Assembly: GCA_021234155.1 (NCBI GenBank)
Contig: JAJEKV010000020.1
Location: forward strand, 20,635,018-20,699,017
Direction: 5' to 3'
Origin: Isoetes taiwanensis
Lineage: Eukaryota > Streptophyta > Lycopodiopsida > Isoetales > Isoetaceae
DNA length: 64,000 bases
Below, in pieces: positions 57,158 through 64,000 of the stretch (the first letter of the stretch is position 1; every line of letters begins with the position of its first letter). The notes under the pieces are model-generated. The model saw only the letters and a program-made list of their open reading frames with translations. It ran no database searches and was not told where the DNA came from. A program made the position numbers and the translations under genes.

Positions 57158-58587
57158 GATTCGTTTTTTGGGCCACTGTATCTAGTGTAAGATGTTTTAT
57201 TGTTGAATACAGATTAATTTTCTTAAATCGAATAAAGAACTATTGTATTGCATGGCTGTGGACAAATGTCGGATGAATGGGTATGTTTTGCATTTAATAA
57301 AACAATGGCGGTGCTCAGTGCTCTCTGCCACAGAAATCAAGAGGGCTGCAGAAAAGCTATGTTAGATCAAATGCGTTCACATGGTTTGTATTTGTTTTGG
57401 GTGTGCAATAATAAGAGCACAAAGGCGCGGCCAGCAGTATGTACTGGATTTTTGTTGTGCATCTGGTTTGGTTTAGTTTTGAATAATTGTGTCAGCCAAT
57501 TTATGAGGCCCCAGTACCAAGATGTGATGATTTCTGGGCACCCTAGAATTACAGCTCAATGCTTGTGTCAGCCTTGTACAAAAATAAGAATAACGTGGCT
57601 CATTTTTTTTCGTACTTATTGCCTTCGCTTTTTCGATGATTACCACCACTACCAGTGTTTCGCTTAAAAAATGATGTCTTTTGTCTCTCCTTTTACAATG
57701 GTGCTCAATGCCAACTTTTTTTTTAGTGTGCTCATGGGATGTTCGGTCAGTTCAAGCTTCTCTAAATTGTAGCACTAATGTAAAAACATTACATCAAAGG
57801 ATTTATATCAATGGATGTTTATGTTAGATGGACATGAAGCACGTGCTCTTAAAAACTTAATACATTTGGACCATTTCGTTATTCTTTAAGTGGTGCAAAC
57901 TGTTTCTTCCTTTTAAGCAGTACTAATATTTGCTCAATTTACCTTCTACGAATTTGAAGTAAAATTGAGCCTTTACAATTAAAAACGGAAAAAAGCCCAC
58001 TGTAGTAGTTTAAGACAAGGGTCAAAATTAGGGGGGTTCCTCCCCAGAATATCCGATTAAAGTTAGAAATATCCGATTTGCTAAAGTAGATGCAGGCAAA
58101 ATTCCGGTAGAAATTTCATAAAAATAGTGTTAAATCCGGCAAATTAGAGGTATTTTTCTCAAAAATCCGGTAAGCATAAATGAAGGGCGGCATTTTTGCT
58201 GGTTAGTGCAAAATCTAAATTCGAGGCCTGGTTTAAGAGTGTACTACTTAAAAAAAAACGGGGGGTAAATAGAACTTGATGTCGTTGGTACTAGGGAGGT
58301 TCTTCCACCCATTGCCCTTTTAAATGCCCTTCTTTTTAATGAACACTCACTTTTGTTTTTTAATAGCCCACCTTTAAAACCATTGTAAGTTGGATGGGGT
58401 GTATGTTCCATTGTTGGGCACTTGTGGGTTAATGTATAAGTAAATTTTTTTTTTTAAGGACAAAAAAAAATTATTAATCAAAAGTAAGAATTATAAAATA
58501 TATACATATCTAGTCGTGCACAAGATGTCCCTGAAACATGAGCCTGAAGCACTATGTACTTACTCCATTGTAGGAAACTAATAATAA
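57158..58587. other. 3' flank of LTPG gene, no further gene
   Basis: A plus-strand frame at 57248-57667 overlaps the likely 3' untranslated region and has no known family. The rest is AT-rich with a T tract at 58447-58457. Confidence 0.4.
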
Positions 58588-59815
58588 GAATTAAATTTAT
58601 TTATTTATTTATTTATTGTCACGCCAGGTCCATCAACGAAAATAGAACAATATTAATCAACAAAGGCTTCACCCTTGGGCGAGCAAGTTTTCAGCCATCT
58701 TATATAGAGCATTTCTAGATTTCAAATATTCATAAAGATATGCTCCGAGATCTAATGGAGAAAGATCGAATAGCTTTGATAGAGAGCTACACGTGATATG
58801 GTGACTTTCTCGTATATACTCAAAGGCCGAGCATCTAATCAAAGCATGGTCTTCATCCTCCACTTGTGCTTCAAAACAACATGGGGCAGAAACGCAGCTC
58901 TCTGGGGATCCCTTGTTCTCGTCCCTTTTCAATATGCAAAGAATGAGAACTAAGTCTGAATTTAGCAATTAATTGCCGTTTTTTTCGGGCTAAGCTCCGC
59001 CTTTAGGTAGGCTTGCTCTTCATATACTACCATAGCATTAACTTCTTGTCTATGGAAATTCCGCTTTACCCCAATATCGCCAATTGGCCACATCTTGTGT
59101 AATGCCCGCTCAATCACATATGCACGCAAACCTACATCTGTAAGTGGGAGATCATCAAGATCCATACCCCAAAAAGCCACCCAATCCACAAGGTGAGTAT
59201 ACCACCCTGCATGATGCTGTGTTTGAGATTCTATCAAGGCCTGCTTAGGTATCCTATTATCCCCCATGCTCTGTACTCTCTAATAGTAGGTAAGAGTTTG
59301 AAACAACGCTTTCACCTCCAGCGGATACAATCCCCCCTCTGCTAATAACATCTCATAAGGAGTTTGGACTTTTACCCCCAACTCCTCTAGCAGAAATCTC
59401 TTCTGTACCTGTTCAATTTCCATCCACTTTGCCCTGGCTAAACCTGGCCCCCAAGCTGGGCAACCATAAAGCACAACTGTCTGCACCATCACTTTAAACA
59501 TAAGCCTCCTAAGAGACCAACACCAGATGTTTCTTTGTCGCCACAGGCTCAAAGAATAAAACAAAGCACGGAAACCTCCAGACACGCGTTTCCCCACCGC
59601 CATAGACCATCTGTAGTCATTAGTAACCTCAATCCCCAAATATTTATACCTTTTTACCTGTTCCAGAGTTTCCCCATCAAGATGCATTACTATTGATTCT
59701 CGAGAACCAACGACCATAACTTTAGTCTTAGTTTTATTCACTTTCATGCCAGTTTTCTTGCAAAACTGCTCCAGCACATACAACAAACGCTGCAAACCCG
59801 TTGCTGTCCTAGAAA

Positions 59816-60765
59816 TTGAAAAAATTAGTGGCTATTAATAGCCAAATGGCGATTTTTTAGGGGGTCTAGACAATTTTTGCGGCGAATTTTATGAAAGGAT
59901 ATTTCTTTTAAGAAAATAAAAAATAGCCATAGTTAAAACAAGCACTCCATTATTTTTTTAGGATTAGCCAAACTACCTCGTGTTCGGTTTAATGGCTAGT
60001 CCATTGTGTTAGCAATTAAGAGATCTTGTGTTCAAGTCTCTGGGGGTCCGTCATATGTCCTCATGGATGCTGCCGATGTGGCATGATGTAAAAATACTAT
60101 CTATCTATCTATCTATTTTCTCCCTTTTCCCTAAAGAAAAAGAAATTAGTCTTTCTTTATATTACAATAATTACATATCAAATTATTAATAGTCAAACAG
60201 AAATGAATTCTTATTATAGACTTTTACACATCCCCACCTACCATCATCAGTGATACTAGTTTTTCAAATTATGATTTTTTATTACATATACCATATATGC
60301 ATCTTCAAAAAGGAATTGTAAGAGATGGCCAATATTCCTCTAGATGCCAGAGTTGGTTGCATAACATCTTCCTTCAAGAGTTAGAGATAAGTGCAATTTG
60401 ATCACGATATTTAGAAGATATCATTGCATTGAATGTAGTTCAGACTATGGATGTTATAAGCTATGTTGTGAGCTTATAAAAGTTTTTCAATATTATTGTA
60501 TGTTGATTATGGATTATTATTTGTAATTGTAGTACCATATATCTAAAGCTATAGAATTTATATTTCTGCTTTTTCCAGTTAGAAAAAATAGCCAAATGAA
60601 AGTTTATTGTACTTAATTCAAAATTTTCGCCAAGTACAAATACATATAAATGTAATGATAATAATAACTTTAGCCAAATGTATATTATAAAATGTTGTAA
60701 AATTTTGAAAGATAGCCAAACTATTTTTTATAGAAAATTATATAGTATGCTTAATTTTTTCCCTG
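59816..60765. mobile_element. hAT-like DNA transposon inserted in the LINE
   Basis: CTAGAAA flanks both sides (59809-59815 and 60766-60772). Removing the insert and one copy restores the LINE frame exactly (LYADDVILVS joined to RTATGLQ). The right end, read inward, starts CAGGGAAAAAATTA; the left end has TTGAAAAAATTA, so short terminal inverted repeats are present. The CAGGG start and a 7-8 bp duplication fit hAT elements. No transposase; TAGCCAAA-like phrases recur inside. Confidence 0.65.
59968..60118 (+). mobile_element. tRNA-like SINE with (CTAT)n tail
   Basis: Within the hAT-like insert: an A-box-like TTTAATGGCTAGTCCATTG, a B-box-like TGTGTTCAAGTCTC, about 70 bp of body and a tail of (CTAT)n at 60099-60117. 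This differs from the SINE family at 36.7 kb, so at least two tRNA-like SINE families are present. Confidence 0.55.
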
Positions 60766-62973
60766 CTAGAAACAAGTATCACATCATCAGCATAAAGCAA
60801 AAGTCTCAGAAAATATTCACCAACCTCCACTCCCACATCTGCGTTCATTAACCATGCCTCAATCTCATCAATAGAAAGGCCAAAAAGTGTGGGTGACAGA
60901 GGGCACCCCTGCTTCACCCCAATATTGCTCTCTACTTTCTCTAGGCCATCTAATGGAAATGTAAGTTCCACCAACACTTTTTCATATAGCCGTGAAACTG
61001 CCTTTCATAATGGAATAGGTATACCCAATTTATCCAAGCGTGCTCCTAGATTTGTACGAGGTATTCTATCGAATGCCTTCGTAAAATCAACAAAACAACA
61101 GTATAGTGCATGGCCTGCACCCTTAGCTCCCTCTGCCATGACGCGCAAAGTTACTAGGTGATCCACTGTGGAGTGATCTTTTCTGAAACCTGCTTGGCCC
61201 AAGGCTCGCACCCCATGCGTATCAGCCCAACCAATTTTTTTTTTTCTCGATTATAGCCCCAAAGAGCTTAGCCATCGCACTACTAATCAATATAGTGCGA
61301 TAATTCTGAATACAAGTTGGATCCCCAGATTTTAGAATAGTCACAATCCTGTTCTGGCACCATTGGTTAGGAAAACCAACATTAAGTGCCAAGTTAAACA
61401 ACTCGGCCACTTTAGCATGAAGAGTCTCCCCTCCCCATTTAAGCATCTCAATGGCAAAGCCTTCAGTATCTCTAGCTTTCCCATTTGCCATTTTTTGCAA
61501 AGATATCTTTACATCCTCCGCATCAAATATATCTGGCACGTCATCCATAAGGGCTGCCCCTGGCACAGTATAGAGCTTGCAGGCATAATCTAGTAACTCG
61601 TCTCTACTAAAATCCCCTGCAGCAAATATTGCCGGTTTCAGTTTAGCCCAAAAATCATTGGAAAAATGCTGGAGTTCATGTAGAAGCTTCTCTTGCCATT
61701 CCTTTTCCCAAATTCCCTTTTTCTTTTTTATAAGCTTCTTAAATTTCTTTCTAGCTTCCAGCTTGGTGTAAGAATGATAAAAGTCTCGTCTAGCTTGTGC
61801 ACATTCTTCATCCCACCACGGTTGAGACTTTCTCAAATGTATACCACCCTTAGTCTTCCCAAAGACAATAGAGGCCACTTCAGATATTGTATTCATAAGC
61901 AATGTATTTTTTTCTGATAAATCTCCTGACCATTCAATAGCCTCGAGAGCATTTTCCATTTCTAATCTGCTGCCTTTTCCCATTTGCACTTCAACTTACC
62001 TTGCGGAGCATATTTAGCGGTTGCCTTACACAACTTTACAGACAAATTAAACTTTAGAGCAGCGTGTTCTGACTCAGGTTCTGCCTCTACCCAAAAATCC
62101 TCCACAATTCTCAACCAAGCAGGTTCTCCCGCTAGATAATCTACCACACTAGCCCCTTGTGGTCGGATGCATGTCATGCTCCCAGAAGAAGGAAATCTGG
62201 GTATACCATTAAAAATCACCATTTCAGCGAACTCACACAACTGAAGCACAAGATGTCCCATGTCATTTTCTTCAGCATCATCAGAAAATCTTTGCCAACC
62301 TGCTAAATTCATTTCATGATCAGATAGTTCTTGTAGCCATAAATCTCTTATCCCTTCCAATTTGATGCCTGCCTGATGCTGAGCAATTCGACCATTAAAA
62401 TCTCCAGTCAGAAACATCGGTCCTTTTAATTTAAATTCAGCAATGTCTTTTGCAAGATGGATAAAGGAATCTTTAGAGGAAATACCTGATTGCTTGTACA
62501 CAGAACTATCTGGTGGAGCAAAATATGCCACAGCAATATAGATTACAATCTGACCTCTAATTTCCAGCCACATATACTGTTTAAATTCACATGTTTTTAC
62601 CACTTTTATTGCTTGAACATATTGCGCACGCACATAGCAAGCAATGCCACCAAAACCTCTGCCTCTTCCCATACCTTTTATGTTCCATACTGATTCAATT
62701 AATGCAAATCCTGGCAAGTTTCCTAACCTATTCGTCTCATGTTCCCAAGTTTCTAGAAGAACAAACAAATCTATAGCTTCTAAAATAGATGCAATTGTGA
62801 CTTGCTTTCTCTCATTAAAACCGTTAATATTCCAAATCAAACACCTGAGGATCCCGAGTTCCTATTCCACAATCTTAGCTTGACTTCCACTTTCTTTTAC
62901 CCATAACTTGCCTCCTTGAATGTATGCATGCTTTCCCGCTGCTTTATATGCTTGCATCTTTTGCAATTTATCC

Positions 62974-63675
62974 CTAAATTCCTTCTGTTGTTGCTGCATG
63001 ATCATCGTTTAACCATAGCCCCTGCCCGTTAAGCACGCCCCTGTTAAACATGACTCGTTCTCGTGCTTGCACACTTTGAAACTTAATTATAATTGGTCTC
63101 GGCTTACCTTCTTGTTTCTTCCCTACTCGAAAATAGCTAACAAAACCAGGATCATGTAAATGCATTATGTTTTCAAAAAATTCACTTACTGCTTTTGTCA
63201 CATCTACTTCTTCTTCAGAAAGACCCGACAGCTTAAGATTTGATCGCTTACTGGTGCGGGCTTGTTCTTCTCTCATAACATTACTAACACAGTCTTCCAT
63301 ATATTCAGCAATCTTTTCTACGTTGCCTATCCCTTTTGCATCTCTATCTTCATGTTCAATTTGCATCTGCTCTACATGATTGCCCATTGTTCCCAGCCTT
63401 TCTGTCATAAGTTTTAATTCATCATCAACAGAAACAAGCTCCTGCTCTACATTGCCCACTGTTCCCAGCTTTTCTTTCACAAGTTTAAATTCAGCATTAA
63501 CAGACACAAGTTCTTGTTTTAAGCTTCCAATTTCTCTCTGCAATTGACTCACCTATTCTCGCAATTGAGTCTTTTCCATGTCTTGAGCTGCTAACCGCGC
63601 ATCCTCGACATCCCATCGTGCTTGAATTTGAGCAAAGAAAGCATCAATTTTTTCTGATACTAGCTTCTGTGCCAT
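62974..63675 (-). pseudogene. LINE ORF1 (coiled-coil and RRM-like RNA-binding protein)
   Basis: From the ATG at 63673-63675 the reading is MAQKLVSEKIDAFFAQIQAR, with a TAG after KTQLRE at about 63553, then an open frame to 62974. It has repeated leucine-zipper-like heptads (QLQREIGSLKQELVSVNAEF, a repeated ELVSVxxELK pattern), a linker, and an RRM-like end with SNLKLSGLSEEE, FFENIMHLHD, YFRVGKKQEGKPRPIIIKF and ERVMFNRG. This resembles L1-type ORF1 proteins, which trimerise through the coiled coil and bind the LINE RNA. The single in-frame TAG could come from CAG by one C-to-T change. Confidence 0.75.
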
Positions 63676-63720
63676 CTCTGATACGTTTTGGCCAGAAGCG
63701 GCAAACTGCCACCCAACCGA

Positions 63721-64000
63721 CCGCAATTTAAGACACTGAAATCAAATATGGTCTCTCACATCTAACTAAAGGGAGGAACACTTATACGCAATTAGAATCT
63801 TAGTCTGTGCTATAGCAATAACACCATGAGCACATGAGTAAATGCCATGGAAAATGTGGAGTCTATGCTGCTTTTAGATTGTCCATAAGAGCCAACCAGA
63901 ATCAAGATGAAATGCCTACTATCTAGTTTGGGCCATGGGTACGATGCCAAGAGAACGCATTGGCTATCTAGAGTTGTGTTAAAGAACATGCTAGTTGAAC
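63721..64000. other. Possible LINE 5' region or flank
   Basis: No coding feature; may contain the 5' untranslated region of the LINE. The window ends here. Confidence 0.4.

Larger units (their letters stand above)
58669..62840 (-). pseudogene. LINE ORF2: endonuclease, reverse transcriptase, C-terminal knuckle
   Basis: The apurinic-type endonuclease starts at MIWNINGFNERKQ (N in WNINGF), has LLETWEHE (E motif), FLTGDFNGR (GDFN) and ends with SEHAALKF (the SDH-like motif, changed to SEH). The RT part follows in another frame: WWDEECAQARRDF, MANGKARDTEGFAIEMLKWG, RIVTILKSGDPTCIQNYR, then, after a homopolymer shift at about 61238-61247, ALGQAGFRKDHSTVDHL and YCCFVDFTKAFDRIPR, then VKQGCPLSPTLFGLSIDEIE and the catalytic LLLYADDVILVS. 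After the insertion it resumes at GLQRLLYVLEQFCKKTG and runs to the knuckle CVSAPCCFEAQVEDEDHALI. This protein would nick target DNA and prime reverse transcription there. At least four frameshifts; clearly dead. Confidence 0.85.
58588..63720 (-). mobile_element. Near full-length LINE with a short-repeat tail
   Basis: On the minus strand: ORF1 (63675-62974), endonuclease (62840-61962), reverse transcriptase (61989-60738, interrupted, then 59795-59280) and C-terminal knuckle (58968-58669), ending about 60 bp later in a tail of AAAT units (plus strand ATTT repeats, 58588-58617). Frameshifts, a stop in ORF1 and a 950-bp insertion make it inactive. The 5' end may lie near 63720 or beyond. Confidence 0.85.

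Noticed and set aside
57248-57667. 139-codon plus-strand frame after the LTPG gene
   Set aside because: It starts in the likely 3' untranslated region, has no known motif and a composition unlike the LTPG exons.

Overview
The window looks like nuclear DNA of a land plant with a repeat-rich genome. It carries fragments of typical plant genes (organellar tryptophanyl-tRNA synthetase, homomeric acetyl-CoA carboxylase, GH17 glucanase, PLS-type PPR protein, GH1 beta-glucosidase, RING-H2 protein, ankyrin/BTB protein, TYW-type Kelch protein, GPI-anchored lipid transfer protein). Genes have spliced GT-AG introns. Most of the remaining sequence is transposons, many nested in each other. The mix of transposons (a green-lineage 'GIPMG' reverse transcriptase, an HUH rolling-circle-type transposase, several LINE clades) would suit a non-flowering plant, but the sequence alone does not settle the lineage.

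Layout. 0-10 kb: a TTA-flanked PIF/Harbinger-like element (1583-2564), three 3' exons of an organellar Trp-tRNA synthetase (4361-5406), local duplications and an inverted minisatellite (7346-7723). 10-14 kb: graveyard of gene fragments (PPR +, GH17 -, acetyl-CoA carboxylase -). 15.3-15.9 kb: an intact RING-H2 gene with a duplicated membrane module. 18.2-20.6 kb: a 12-exon GH1 beta-glucosidase gene on the minus strand, with signs of decay. 22-27 kb: SINE-like unit, 5'-truncated LINE, truncated ANK-BTB gene, a perfect 44-bp inverted repeat. 28-32.6 kb: Kelch gene piece between two related repeats. 36.7-37.9 kb: tandem array of tRNA-like SINE units with an embedded large-subunit rRNA fragment. 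38.3-43.6 kb: a reverse transcriptase gene split by a young Copia element whose one end has been inverted. 44.3-56.1 kb: LINE pieces, an old Copia element and, inside it, a second LINE, a MITE and an HUH transposon. 56.4-57.2 kb: an intact three-exon LTPG gene. 58.6-63.7 kb: a near full-length LINE on the minus strand, itself hit by a hAT-like element that contains another SINE.

The genes do not form a pathway or operon. The probable working genes are the RING-H2 and LTPG genes; the GH1, BTB, Kelch and WARS loci are partial or damaged. The most unusual content is the HUH transposase locus (53.3-55.7 kb), the inverted-LTR Copia rearrangement (40.4-43.4 kb) and the SINE/LSU-rRNA array (36.7-37.9 kb). 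All assignments are by eye from translated motifs and repeats; no database search was possible.
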